This document shows positions 51,165-63,660 of a stretch of DNA of 64,000 nucleotides, in pieces. The position numbers and the translations under genes were made by a program. This stretch comes from Lates calcarifer (Eukaryota; Chordata; Actinopteri; Centropomidae): contig NC_066844.1 of NCBI RefSeq assembly GCF_001640805.2, forward strand, positions 3,238,918 through 3,302,917, given 5' to 3'. How positions within the stretch are numbered: position 1 is the stretch's first letter; every line of letters begins with the position of its first letter. Below the pieces are notes generated by a model, which saw only the letters and a list, made by a program, of their open reading frames with translations, ran no database searches and was not told the DNA's origin.

Positions 51165-51292
51165 TAGACACACACACACACACTGGTTCGCACACACACG
51201 CAGAATTATTGCTTGAGGTAACAGCTGTGGCAAAAGGATAAACTCAGATCCATGAAACATACACACACACACAGACACACACACACACACAC
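51165..51292. repeat. Short (CA)n repeats
   Basis: CA runs at about 51168-51182 and 51261-51291, interrupted by G and T changes. CACA-rich text continues discontinuously to about 51520. Confidence 0.85.
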
Positions 51293-51529
51293 GGGTTCTT
51301 GGCTCACTGCATAACTGAAGAGTCGAGCTGGAAGCCCCCGAGCAAGGCTGCAGGCTGGGCTGGCACACACTCTAGACACACACGGCAGCCCTCACAGTAA
51401 CACACAAATCCACATGGAAATTCACACACAAACACATTTGAAAATCACACACACCAAGACTCTTCACTCAAGGAACTCACACTGGAAATGATAAGAGGAA
51501 AAACGCACACGCGTTTTTGGGTTCAACTC

Positions 51530-54500
51530 TGAGATATTATAATAAATTCTTACATAAAAGCTGGTATTCAATCCTCACATATTCTGGCCATAAAGTGTAA
51601 GTTGGCCTGATGTTTTCAAGTATAGTGCTGGGAAATAAAACCATTGTCTTCCATCAGGCTGGTGCACTATACTATATATGTGTGTAGCCCTTTTCTCTGT
51701 CTCCACCTGTCTTTTTTCATCTTTTCCATCTCTCACTTCAGCCTGATTTTATCTGCTTCCTCTTCACTGTAACCTCATTCTCTCTCCCCTCTGACTGCCA
51801 GATCAGTGCAAAGCCAGCTAAGTGTTGCCACTTCAAGTCCCTGTAGCCTATGAGTCATATTCATGTATAATCACTGAGATTTGGTGAACTGAGCAGAGAA
51901 ATGTGGCTTCGGAGTCCAGAGCAAGAGGGAGGGAGAGAGATCATCCATCTGTTAGTGTGGTAATATTCTGTAGCTGGCTGTAACCTCAGTGTGGTAAAAT
52001 GACTGTGAATACAAAGTGTTTTCAACATCTGAAAAAGTCATCATTTAGTGTTAAAGTCAGAGTCCTGAAATGTTCTAATAAAGCAGTCAGCAAATCAGAG
52101 AAATTAAACATTATTCTGTATCTGCACAGCTCTGTGGGAAGGTGCCACACTGCTGAATTTTAAACAATTCTTTAAAAAAAAGAAAGAAAATCTTGCATTG
52201 TATACCTTTAGCACAGGGTTGGTGGAGCCACATGAGGTCAGATAATGTCTTATTTTAACTTTAGTATGATAGGGTTAGTGTAAAACTAATAGCTAAATCT
52301 ATTTTCATTAAATCAGTACAGGGCCTATAATTATTAGGCATCTCAGTTTTGAAAATCTGTCAAAACTAGCACAGAGTAATACTAATGTGATTCTTTTTTC
52401 AGTCTCAGAACTTGACTCTCTTAACCCCAACCAAACTGTCATTCTGCAATATAACAGCAAACACCAGGTATATAGATCAACCTAATTTTCATTCACATGT
52501 TCATGCAGCAGACTTTCAATATCAGCTGAGGAAGTCTGCAGTTTCTCATGTGTTTCTACTGTTTACACGTGGGGCTTTGAGGGCAGAGCTACAGGGGCTC
52601 CGTCTCTCAACAATGGACCAAATTAGTTTATGTCACACAGGAGTTAAGCACATTACCAGTTCAAATTCTAATTTAAAAATCTCCATTTTTATTAAGTGTA
52701 CTTCTTTCCTTACTAAAAACATCTTTATCCTTCCTTAAAGACTGGTTGAATTAGGAAACACTGACCAGAGGACTCGTCCTGTCCCTTCTCCACAGTCTAA
52801 CTCCACCTTGTTTTTTTGGCTTTTACAACTCATTTCACAGCATTAAAGGAAAAGTCCACTTTAACACGACTACAGCAAATGTACCTTTCATTTCTGTGTC
52901 CATTATGTTGTTTGGTGGTGTGTTCTGAGGCAAAGTGGGCTCTGCAAAGAAAGTATATTACAGCCTTTCATCACAAAATAACTCCTGGGATGCTTTGAAC
53001 ATCACAGAATGATGATTCACATTTAACAGCATAAAAGCCGCTTGAGGCTTTACTTTAAAACAAGAATCTTATTTCAATAATTTCCTCACTACAGGCAGTT
53101 CTTTGATTAATGTTACAATGTCATTTCCACATGAAACTTCCGAGAAACAAACACAATTTTCTTCCAACGCTGCGATGTGGATGGACTTCTAATAAAACCT
53201 CTGCCTTTTATGTTTTAATTACTTATCTGACGCTTTGTGTAAGAATGATTTGTAACACAGTTAATGGCAGAATTGAATTTTCACGACCTGTAAACTGTGC
53301 TAGAAATTGCGGTGGCTTAGAGGTCAGTCGAACAAACTAATGACCAAAAGTAAATAAGATAAATCCAACTAGCAAAGTGAAAACCCAGTGACCTGCTGCA
53401 ATGACCATCTCTGAGGTGCACTTAACCCCCGTTGGCTCAATGATAGCTTTTCATTGCTGCCATGGATTAACTACTGCAAGAAATCATCCAATGCTCCACC
53501 AAAACCTTCCACATTTTTAATGTTTCCAACACTAACTTCTCCACTACAAAGGTAAATACACTGCACTTTCTGTGCAGGAGTCTGGTAGTCTGCCTAAACA
53601 CTTGGTAATCTTAACACTTTTTAGAAGCTTAGATATCCTGAGACAATTTCTAGTCAAACTGTGTGTACTCAGAACCAAATGCATACTTGCACAGGATGAA
53701 CATATCGCTAAAAGATTTTACATAGCAAACGAAACAAAAAAAGAGCACAGAGTAACTTACAAGTTCAACTGGACATCACAAATTGGAGTAGGGGCACTTG
53801 CATGGTTCTCCATTTCCACCATGTTTGTTGAGGCTGACTGAGATAAAGTCACTCCCAGAACTTTTGTTTTTACAGCTCGTCTTTGAGGATTCTGACAACA
53901 TTAGGTCCCTTACTGGTGATACCTGCACACCTGAGAGTACACTGTTCACTGCTGGCTTCATCCCAGTTGACTCCTCCATTCCCACTCTGGGTAACATTAG
54001 CCATCTCCATTGCCTCCACAGGTTGCCTATAAATCATGGCCATGCAGGCCAACAGGCAGTAATAGAGACAGATAGTCTCTCTTAGACTGCATTAATGAAC
54101 TGTTGTTCCTGGAACCAGGACGGCCAATAGGCGGATCGATACTGCATTGTTTTCTGCTCAGCAATCACCGCAGACCCGCATCAGTTCACTATCAGCTCAG
54201 GTAGTCAATTAATAAGATGGCAATTTACTGAATCAACGATTAATTAAATAATGATTTTATAGATCCTCAAGAATGAACGTTTCCGTCTCCATTTTGCGTT
54301 GACTGGAGGTGAGCTGGCTCTACACCAGCTTCCCTTTAGAAGCACAAACGTTCTGCTTCTTTGTGTTTAGTTTTCTGTTTTGTTTTCTGTGTAGCAAACA
54401 TTCTGTTCATTGTATCTGAAGATGAAAAAAGTTGCAGAATATTTAACTTCACCATAAAGATTAGGGATTACAAAACACTGACTTAATGAACTCATAACTG

Positions 54501-55250
54501 GTAAAGTAAAAACAAGGCTTCCACACTTCCACACTGGAATAGTCAGTAAAAGGTTCATAACAGCAATATTACATCCAATTTACTGCAAAAAATGTGTACT
54601 TCACACCATGTCTCATGAACTACATTTCCATTTTCAGGGGGGAAATTTGAATTTATTTAATCTATTAGTGGTCTACTGGTTTTCATTTGTTTCCATACAA
54701 GAGGAATATCAATATTGATTTTGATATGATTGATATTAATATTGAAATAGACGCTCCACACAGCAGTAGTACAACAGCAATTTAAACAGAGCTGATTACA
54801 CAAGATAAGCAACCTTTAAAAGTCTGGTAATTGACTTTTATGAAATGAACGGACATTAATAGCAGCATGCAACTGTGGAAAAAATATATATATGTAGTTA
54901 ATGAGTTCAAGCTTGCATACGCACCGGTATGGACCTTGAGGTCTGTTGTAACTTGCATTTTCTTCTGCCTTTTCCTTTTTATGGCTGATTGAACACCATG
55001 CAGTATATCTCCACAGACTGCTGCTGATCCATAACTGCTGTTTTCCCAACAGATATAAACTGCACCATCTGAAAACTGATCAGTGGGGTTTTTTTTTTCA
55101 AGGTTTAAGTCATGTCCCCATGATGTGTTCAAAAAATAACAACACAAAATGTGCACACAAAGATCCTAAACTTATGAAACCCAGTTAAATAAAGTAAGAA
55201 AAAGAATGACAAGGTAGAAATGTAGGTGGGGTTTTATTCAGCGACCAAAG
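51530..55250. other. Non-coding stretch, nothing recognised
   Basis: Short frames (such as 52412-52738 plus or 54782-55156 minus) have no recognisable domain and no coherent splice structure. Confidence 0.4.
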
Positions 55251-55269
55251 TTTCAGATTAGTTCATACT

Positions 55270-55920
55270 GCACGCGCCTCCTTTCTCCCTCATTCCTCTG
55301 ATCTTGTCACTTTCCCTCCTTTTCTGCCTTCTCCATTCTTTTCCTTTCTTCTCTACCTCTCTTTTCTCACCCCTTTTCATCTGCCCCTCTCTGCTCACTG
55401 TCTTTCCTCTCCTCCCACTTTCCACTTTTCTTAACATTTTTTCTCTCCTCTTTTCTTGCGCCTCTTCCCCATACATCCATCCCTTCTCACCCCCTTTAGT
55501 TTTCCTCCTTCTCTTCCCCCTTCCCCCTCAGCTCTCTGCCCTCTTCATCATCCCTCTCCTCTTTTCTACCTTTGCACTCATTTTCCATCTTCTTCCTTTT
55601 TATTCCCTCCCCTGCTTTTACTCCTGTCCTCTTATTTTCTCTTTGCGATTTTCTGCCATTGTTTCCCTGCCCCCACCTTTCCTTTTCTCCTCTATCTCTG
55701 TTTCCTCTCTTCTTTCCTGCTTCTCTTTTCCTCTTTTCATTCCTCTCATTTCTCCACTCTGCTCACCCCCATCCCTCCTTCTCCGTCTCCATCTTCTCTT
55801 CTCCTCCCTGGTCCTTCCTCTTCTCTTCCATCCTCATCATCATCCCTCCTTTTCCTCCCTCCCTCCCTCCCCTCCTCCTCCTCCTCTTCATCACAGTGTT
55901 TCCTTCCTCCCTTGTTCTCC
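55270..55920. repeat. 650-base polypyrimidine tract
   Basis: The plus strand is almost entirely C and T for about 650 bases (CTCC/TTTCC mixtures). It yields artefactual Ser/Leu/Phe/Pro-rich frames on the plus strand and Glu/Arg/Gly-rich ones on the minus strand. Such tracts can form triplex DNA. No sign of a gene. Confidence 0.9.
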
Positions 55921-55989
55921 AGATGATGAACGACTGGTTGTTCCACTCATCCATCTACTGGGCAGCCTCATCTATCTATCCACTGCCTG

Positions 55990-55991
<2 letters not shown>

Positions 55992-56033
<42 letters not shown>

Positions 56034-56066
56034 TGTACACTGAAACACAGAACAGCATGAAACCTC

Positions 56067-56115
<49 letters not shown>

Positions 56116-56171
56116 GTCCACAGAGAAAAAGATGAAGTGTAATTTGAATGGGCTCGGCCCTGTGCACAAAT

Positions 56172-56217
<46 letters not shown>
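55992..56217. repeat. Three (CA)n arrays in 230 bases
   Basis: CA runs at 55992-56028, 56069-56109 and 56175-56216, with 40-65 bases of unique spacer between them. They follow the polypyrimidine tract directly. Confidence 0.95.
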
Positions 56218-56219
<2 letters not shown>

Positions 56220-57109
56220 CGTCAGGGTGTGTCAGTACAGCTTCTGATTAAAGAGCCTCTATAGAAAATCAATACCTCCTTCATTACAGCCTTACCTCTC
56301 TCTATCTCTCTCTTTCGCCACCTCCATCCTTTTCTTTCCATCCAGGCCTCCCTGCCTCATCCCTACAGCTATCCACCTCCCTCCACCCCCACCCATCAAT
56401 ATCTTTCTCTCAATTTCAAATATACTTTATTGTGAAACCAATAAGGCGTTTCACATGAAGTAAATTCAGTGTTGACAAATCATAATGAATAAACTGTGAC
56501 ACAACACAACAGGGTCATATCAATAACAACATCAGTTCAGTTGATTTAGCACCAAGAGTCAAGCGAGAACTCAAAATACAAATAGTTTACACAGGCAGAA
56601 AAGCAAAGACATGCTCATACAATTCCCAAGAATCAAAACCTCAGCATTGTTCTTTATATGTGAAAATATGTGATGGCCTTTTGTTTCTCACAGCAAAAAA
56701 ACGAAGTCAGTTGAAATCTCCCCTGATCCAAAGTGGCTGTTTTCTTTGTTCATCAGATCAAAAGAAGACAAATGTTCTAAGAGATTCCCCAGAGATTTAA
56801 CATTATATTATACTTCCATGACAACCCTGACAGCTGATCCCAGCTGACAGAATCCAAAGTTGTAGCCATGACAGTGAACCATGCTTTAAATATGGATGTT
56901 GCTGCAAAGAAGCTGCAAATGCTTCACACACATCTTCAACATAGATGATCTGTACAGTGACCACAGTTTCAAGGTGAAAACCCCTCTGTTCCTGAGTCAT
57001 GGTGTTGAATAACGACACAGAGAGGGTTTTTTGCAGAACATTATGATGACCTTTAACCTTTAGGATATAAAATGAGAACATGCATCATTTTATCCTATTA
57101 AACATTTAT

Positions 57110-57250
57110 GTGAAGTTTTGTCATAATTGTCATGATTTCTTGAGTTATGGCTAAAAAACATGATTTTTGAGGTCACAGTGACCTTGACCTATGACCTTTG
57201 ATGATGGGACAGACGGACAGACAACCCAAAAACATAATGCCTCAGGTGAA
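57110..57250 (+). mobile_element. Common teleost dispersed repeat
   Basis: TTTTTGAGGTCACAGTGACCTTGACCTATGACCTTTGATGATGGGACAGACGGACAGACAACCCAAAAACATAATGCCTC matches, with an internal deletion, a widespread teleost repeat (GTCACAGTGACCTTGACCTTTGACC ... GGGACGGACGGACAACCCGAAAACATAATGCC). Class not determined. Confidence 0.55.
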
Positions 57251-57259
57251 AGGTGCCAA

Positions 57260-58980
57260 ATGCTACAGGTCTGGTTGATGTCTTTACAAAAGTAATGGGT
57301 ACTGTGATATTTGGAGGCAACAACATCCTTAAGCATTGTCCCACTCCTTCACTTAGTTTTATCAAATTAGTCTCATGTTAAAATCTTTTCTTTGCATTTT
57401 AATTTGAAAAAAAAAAGATCTGCTGTTTGTTTTCCTGTTTCACAGTCTCCTCTCTGCAGCTGTGGATTATGGGATCAACACTTAAAAGAGGAAATGCAAA
57501 GAAGTGAGAAAGGGGCAGGGGCTCAAACGCACAGAAACACACAATAAAGCACACACACACACACATATACACATTGGCTGTATGTTTGAATCTGGGGGCG
57601 TGTTTAATTTATCCTCCTGGAACAGATTAAAGACTGAGCTGTTAAAATCTGTCCACCTCGGGCTTGCCTGCTAAAATAACAAGCACTCCTACACACCTTG
57701 CATCAATAGTGGTGAAGTGCACATTGCAATGTTTTCTGCATGTTTTCCACCTGATTTAAAGGATGAAATGTGTTTAAACTGGTGAAAATGTGTCTGGAAA
57801 CTGAAATTCAGCAGTTTCTTGACTGGAGAGTAAAATCTTCATTTTAAGCTCCAGCAGAGGAGGCCTGCTCTTTTGATTTTGTCTACAGTTCAAGCTGAGG
57901 TTCATATTTTTTTTTTTTTTTTTGTATTTGTAATCTGATCAGATGTGGGCCTCTAAGCTTTGCAGCTGCATCACAAATCTCCCATCGACCAGCTGTTTCC
58001 ATCTTGGAGGCTGATTTGTGTAATTTGATAGTGGGATACTAACCAGGTTTTACACTCAGAACTACTGAATCTGAACAGCTTGTTGGGGCGCGTAAATTCA
58101 CTAAATGTTTCCTTTGTCTCACTGAGTGCCCGCTAACTGCTGAAATGTTTGTCTAATGGCATCAAGCTCACTCAGAGGAAACTCACCTGTCTCTCCTGAC
58201 ACAAACAGCTGCAAACAATTATTCTGTTATTTGGGGATCTTTATTGATCACAGAGTCCTGTGATCGGGTGCTAATGCAATGTGATTGGAATCATATTTAT
58301 ATGTAACACTGATAGCATGAAGTTAAACAGCTCTTGTTAGATGTATGCACAGTTCATCTCTCTGAGTGATTGTGCGGAGAGTTTGAAGTTAATATGTTTT
58401 GTGGTATTTCTGTATTGTGTGTTACTGCTGGAATGTAGAACAGTGGATTATCCTGACACTGTGATCTCCATCCAAACAGCACTGATGTGCAGCCTTATAG
58501 AAAACAATGGTTGTGGTGTGCTGACCCATACTAAATGCAGCCAGTTCATGTTGCCCTTGATCATTTATCATTTTTCCCTATAGTGCTTTTTTCTATGCCT
58601 TACTATCTTCTGAGAAATTTGAATAATTGCATCACGTCTGCTCTTGAGAGATGCTCTATAAAAACATTTAATTACTTATGAATGATTAACATGGGCCACG
58701 ACTGATTCAAAAAATTGCTTTGAATTTGCATCTCTGCCATGAAAAGCACCAAATATGAGAACATAGGGATTGTGTAGGTGATCTGACTTCTACTGCCTGT
58801 CACTGTTACTGTTTTTCAGTGGTCACTTTGTTTCTCTTTGTCTTTTACACCAGTGCATGTTCAAATCATGATCTCAACCAACAGCCTGTGCAGCAATGCA
58901 TCGTATGAACCTGTTACAGGAACATACAGCAACACTTGAATACTAATGAGAGACTTAAAATGCTCTGATTGGACTGCCCA
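57260..58980. other. Non-coding stretch, nothing recognised
   Basis: Contains a pure T run of 21 at about 57909 and a short (CA)n at 57550. No exon or named element was recognised. Confidence 0.4.
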
Positions 58981-59013
58981 TTCAATCGAACTTCATTTAC
59001 ACGAACTCAGTCG

Positions 59014-59016
<3 letters not shown>

Positions 59017-59052
<36 letters not shown>
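59017..59052. repeat. (CA)18 microsatellite
   Basis: An uninterrupted CA run preceded by CGCACG. Confidence 0.96.
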
Positions 59053-59057
<5 letters not shown>

Positions 59058-59479
59058 CCATGTATGTAGGCATGTATGCCACATGGGCGTACCCTGGATT
59101 TAATTTACTCATAGTCAGCAAAACACACACATGTAAAATAGCATGCCCTAGTGCTAACTTGATCTTGATTTAAACACCCTAATCATTTGCATGCTGAAGT
59201 TGAACCTATAAAAAAGTCTCCCTCTCTCACAATAACACACACACACAAACACGGATCAGCGTTGGTCTAAGTCAATTGTCATCGGCAGCCGATCCCCTCT
59301 CATCCCTCCTAACTAATTCATTTGCAGTCTGCTCCAATCAAGCCACAACTGAGATGGACGTGCGAGGCTCCGCTCATCAGCTGCTTCATATTCACATCAG
59401 CATGGTGCAGCACACATCTCATTCTAATTATTTCCTAATTTTAGCTTGCTTTTTCATCTGGACTGGTCAGGCCTGAGGA

Positions 59480-61105
59480 TGGAGAGGATCTGCTGAAATC
59501 CAAATTGTCTGACACACTGCACAGCTCAGATCTGGATCTGTGTGGATATGTAGCTGGTTCATGAGACCGATACACACTTAAAGAAATACTGAAAAGACAG
59601 ACAGTTTCAGAGAATCTCCTGACATTAGAACAAACTCTAACCAAACCCTTACCTTTGCTTTGTCACATCATAAATGGGTCAGTGACTTTTAGCAGCTGAT
59701 CTGTGACATCTCTCCTGCTGCCTGTACAGACGCAATACTCCTGGGTTATATCAGAGAGTTGGGATAAACCAACTATATGGTCGTTCAGGTTGGTGGACTT
59801 GTCTTGATACCATATTCCATTGCTGCCTTTGCAACTAGCAAAATATAAAACCTCATCCTTGTTTCCAGGCCCATCTGCAACACAAAGTATAATCGTTTAC
59901 TAGTATATCATTCATTTACATTTTTATTTTACTGTAGCTCTGACTTTGTCTCCACCAGCTCTTCCTAAATGCTCCACTTTCTTCACCAGCTAACTTTGTC
60001 TGTCTCCTGTTTGGTGCTGGGCAGGTAGTGTACAGTGGGTTTATCAGAGCGACACAGTAAATGTGCAGTAAAACAAACTCTGAGCTAAAAGAAGCTGAAA
60101 AGTTTTGCGGAGCTGCAGTGTTGGTGATAATAAATGTGGGTGCTGTCAGAAACTGAGAACTACCTTCCCAGTAGAAACTCTTGAGTGGTAAACTGAACCT
60201 GCATCACTGCAGCTGCTGTTTATTATGACCATCAACCATCCTGACACAGCACAGTCACTGCCTGTTGTGCCAATAGATCACTTCTGATTAACAGAGCTCA
60301 CCACCGACTCTCTGGGACCCAAAACATCAGGACAAACTACAGCACTCAGGGATGATGGGAGCAAACTGCCTTGCTTTGGGGCACTAGATGGGTAGGGAGA
60401 TTGTCTATCAGTTTCGATTGCTCTGGGCATGAATTGCTAAATAAATAATTCACTAACCTATAAACCTAAGCTTGTTAGGTCACTTCGTCATTTTTATTTT
60501 AAAAGTTAACACAGTTTTATTGGAGTTCATGTTTATTTAATTACAGCAAGTTTTAATTTAATAAAAGAATATGTGAGAAAAATATCAATATGAAAAGTGG
60601 CTTTAGAAATAAAACTGCAGTGACTCCATAAAACTGCTACTATGGGAATGATGTAAGAAGAAGAAGAATAGGACTGATGAAATAATATGCCACTTATTGA
60701 ATTATTTCAGAATTTATTGCTTCATTTGGAAATGTAACTGTGTTTATTCATTATTTCACAATTGTTTCATCTCACAAACACACACAGCTGCACTCCACAC
60801 AGCGTACAACACAGCCTTGGCAGTCGTCATTAAACGGTGTCGTTTGCATATTGCTTATACTGCATCTTCTTTGTCATCAGTCTCTCCCCATCCCCGCCCC
60901 CAGCCACAAACTGAGGCTGGATTTTGTGCTAATTGGAGCCAAACAAACAAATAACAACAGACAAACAGAGCTGACAGGAGGGGGCTGATGGGAGCTCACT
61001 TATGACGGCTCATATGTTAAGTAATTCTCTTTATAGACCTCTTACTGTGAAGATTTATGCAAACAGAGTGTCAAAAGACATAAGATAGAGACCCTTAACA
61101 TGCAC
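59480..61105. other. Non-coding stretch, nothing recognised
   Basis: A short GC-box-like CCCCGCCCCC lies at about 60892. Frames such as 60697-60954 have no supporting features. Confidence 0.35.
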
Positions 61106-61109
61106 ACAC

Positions 61110-61560
61110 GCTAGGGATGGGCAGTCAAGCCGATTTAAGTCGATTAGTCAATTAGTCATGACGTTATAATTAACACGTGCCCTCCACTCAAACCAAAATA
61201 ATAACATGTTGTCATGTTTTTTGCACTGTAGTGTACAGATAGACTGACTTTACCTCCCAAGCTCCACTCATCAACAACACACCTCAGACTAGTTCTCAGC
61301 AGTGTGTCTCATCTGTGCTGAGAGTCTAAAGCACTGAACCTGAAATCTTCCAGTCACCGTCGATGTAACAGTGACGGTGACAAAAAAAATCCAACGTGAA
61401 AGCTGTCCTGTTTTTAAAATATGAAACTGCTTTATTCACTGAGGCCTCTGTGGATAAAGCAGCTCCCAGTAAAAACCTCCTGAACGATCAATACTGAAAG
61501 AATCCTAACCTAAAAACAAGCTGAGCGTCTAGAAACAACGTGAGCTAACGTTAGCGGCAG
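61110..61560. mobile_element. Possible hAT-like non-autonomous element
   Basis: Starts CTAGGGATGGGCAGTCAAGCCGATTTAAGTCGATTAGTC, wording typical of a hAT-type end with ATTAGTC repeats. A short perfect inverted repeat GTCACCGTC/GACGGTGAC lies at 61353-61381 and the 12-bp palindrome GCTAACGTTAGC at 61544-61555. The far end is not defined. Confidence 0.33.
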
Positions 61561-62155
61561 CTCGGTTATCAGCCCGCAGGCCCTTATTAAACAGATTTTG
61601 AACGTGAAACTACTAAAACAATAACTCTTGCAAAGACCATTTAGTGAAGCTGGCAACACCACAAGTTTTACCTTGACCAATGCTCGTTCACATTCTAGCA
61701 TTTTGTCAGGAAGGAGAGTCAAGAAATTGTAAATGTGCTGTCATCAACAACGCTGTTCATCGTTCCTGATGTTCACAGCCAGTTCCTTAACATAGAGAAA
61801 CCTGTTTTGTTAGGTAGATTGTTGCATCTGTAGTTGCCATGGAGAAGAAGCCAGTCAGATGCACAAATCAGAGCTGTGAATGGACTGCACTTCCATAGTG
61901 CTTTTCTCGTCATATTGATTACTCAAAAAGCTTTACACTACAGGTCACATTCACCCATACTTGTTCTATATCACGTCATTGTTGCAGCTGAGAACACAAC
62001 GTGGCACCATAGACAATGAATTCATCTAAATCTGAGCAGTGTAGTTTTTAGCTTCTACTTGTTCGTAGCAGTGCACATAACTAAATTTGACCAAAATGTA
62101 GCAAACAAAGTCACAGTTTATAATGCTTGAGTGTATCTCTGATGTCTAATAAACA

Positions 62156-62220
62156 TGCACAATGCATTTCTTTTCTTAAAAAACATTAAATGTTTTTTAA
62201 GAAAAGAAATGCATTGTGCA
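62156..62220. repeat. Perfect 31-bp inverted repeat with 3-base loop
   Basis: Bases 62156-62186 (starting TGCACAATGCATTTC) are followed by TAA and then by their exact reverse complement at 62190-62220. No mismatch was found in 31 bp. It can extrude as a DNA cruciform or fold as an RNA hairpin. Confidence 0.97.
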
Positions 62221-63354
62221 AAGCCAATTTGTCTTGGAGCTTTGAAACCTGCATTACTGTTAGTGAAACCACTTACAGGAACATGAATCCACTTATTGCT
62301 GTATAGACCATCTAGTTGTCAAAATCTCCACATGCTGCCTTTAACTTAAGAAGCTTTTTTCAAGACAATCCCTCGACACCCAGAAGACTCACAAAAATGT
62401 GTCTAATTTCCCATAATCTAAAGGATCAATTTATTCACACTACAGAACAATCATCTCCACTTTCTCCATATCAGTGCAGTTGCTTTCAGTTTTGTTTGAA
62501 GATATCTTGAAATCTCCACTTGTCTAATTCATTGGGGGCAAATTAAATTTTGCTTGTGTTTGAAAAATTCAACAGCAGTGTTTTTTCTCTAGAAACACTG
62601 TCATTTACCCCAGGTAAGTAGAAAAATTGTTTTTGATGTATACTGACCATCTGGACAATTCACTGAAAACTTTTATTTCCTTAACTGTCAGTGTCTTTCT
62701 CCATTTTGGCTACCTGTTCCTACCTCTGTCCTTTCTCTTTATCACTCCCTCTCCACCTTTTCTGATTATCTGTGTGTTTCTCTCTCACCTTTCTCCCTGC
62801 AGGAAGCAGGAAAAAGAAAACACTAAGATAGCGGGATATAACAACTCGGGCTCCTGCCAGCGGCTGCAGACTGGCATTTCAGCTGATTGGCACTGCAGGC
62901 GGTTAACACTGCAGCACATACAGGATGTTAATGGGAACCACAGCCCAAGGATACACTCACATTCTGGAGTCTGTGTGTGCGTGTGTGTCTTTGTGTGTGT
63001 AGTTGATGGCTACCTTTAAACAAATGTGTGCAAGACTTTTTTGAGAATCATTTAAATGTGTGTGGGTTTGTGTGTTTTATCAATATTACCACAGGCTACA
63101 ATTGTACATCTGCTGACATTTGTTTTCTGTGTGAGTCTGCACGTCTGTCTATCTGATTAATTCTTTAATCAATCTCTGCATTCTGTCAAGTCCAACTATC
63201 TGTCAATTTCTCACGTATAGGCAGCCTTTCAGAATCAGTCTTGTGGCCTCAGGGTCTCAGGTTCAAAACTCATGAGGAGAAAGTTAAAGAGAAATATCCT
63301 CTTTTGTTCTCCTGCAGTGACTCTGACAATTTGTCCGTGTGTCTCTCAAAAACA

Positions 63355-63660
63355 TTTATCCACTAGTGGAAGAACATTTACTCAATCCAGTGCACATTTG
63401 AGATACTTATACTTTATACTTCAACCCCACCACATTTAAGCAGGAAATGTTTTTCAATATTTCACATAAATCAGCTTGATACATTTTTATGGTTTAAAAC
63501 ACAATAGTTATTAGCTCCACCTCGACCAACTGCAGCATTAAAAAGCACATAAGCAAAAGTTAAACATTTCTAACTCATTCAATTACATATCTGCAGTTAC
63601 AGAGTATTTATATTTTTCATTGCTGTATTAGAACACTTTGACCACCACTGCATCCAACTC
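63355..63660. mobile_element. Fragment of a common teleost interspersed repeat
   Basis: TAGTGGAAGAACATTTACTCAATCC, GAGATACTTATACTTTATACTTCAACCCCACCACATTTAAG and TTAGAACACTTTGACCACCACTGCATCC follow a very common fish repeat with ATACTTTTACTT/CTCCACTACATTT wording. Related to the fragment at 4150-4290. Confidence 0.45.

Noticed and set aside
55304..56251. 315-codon plus-strand open frame, longest in the window
   Set aside because: It lies in a polypyrimidine tract and CA repeats. Composition alone (no purine-containing stop codons) keeps it open. No domain or splice context.
62627..63019. Plus-strand frame with a plausible acceptor CTCCCTGCAG at about 62803
   Set aside because: Downstream text runs into TG-rich sequence, has no matching donor or recognisable protein, and codons look random.
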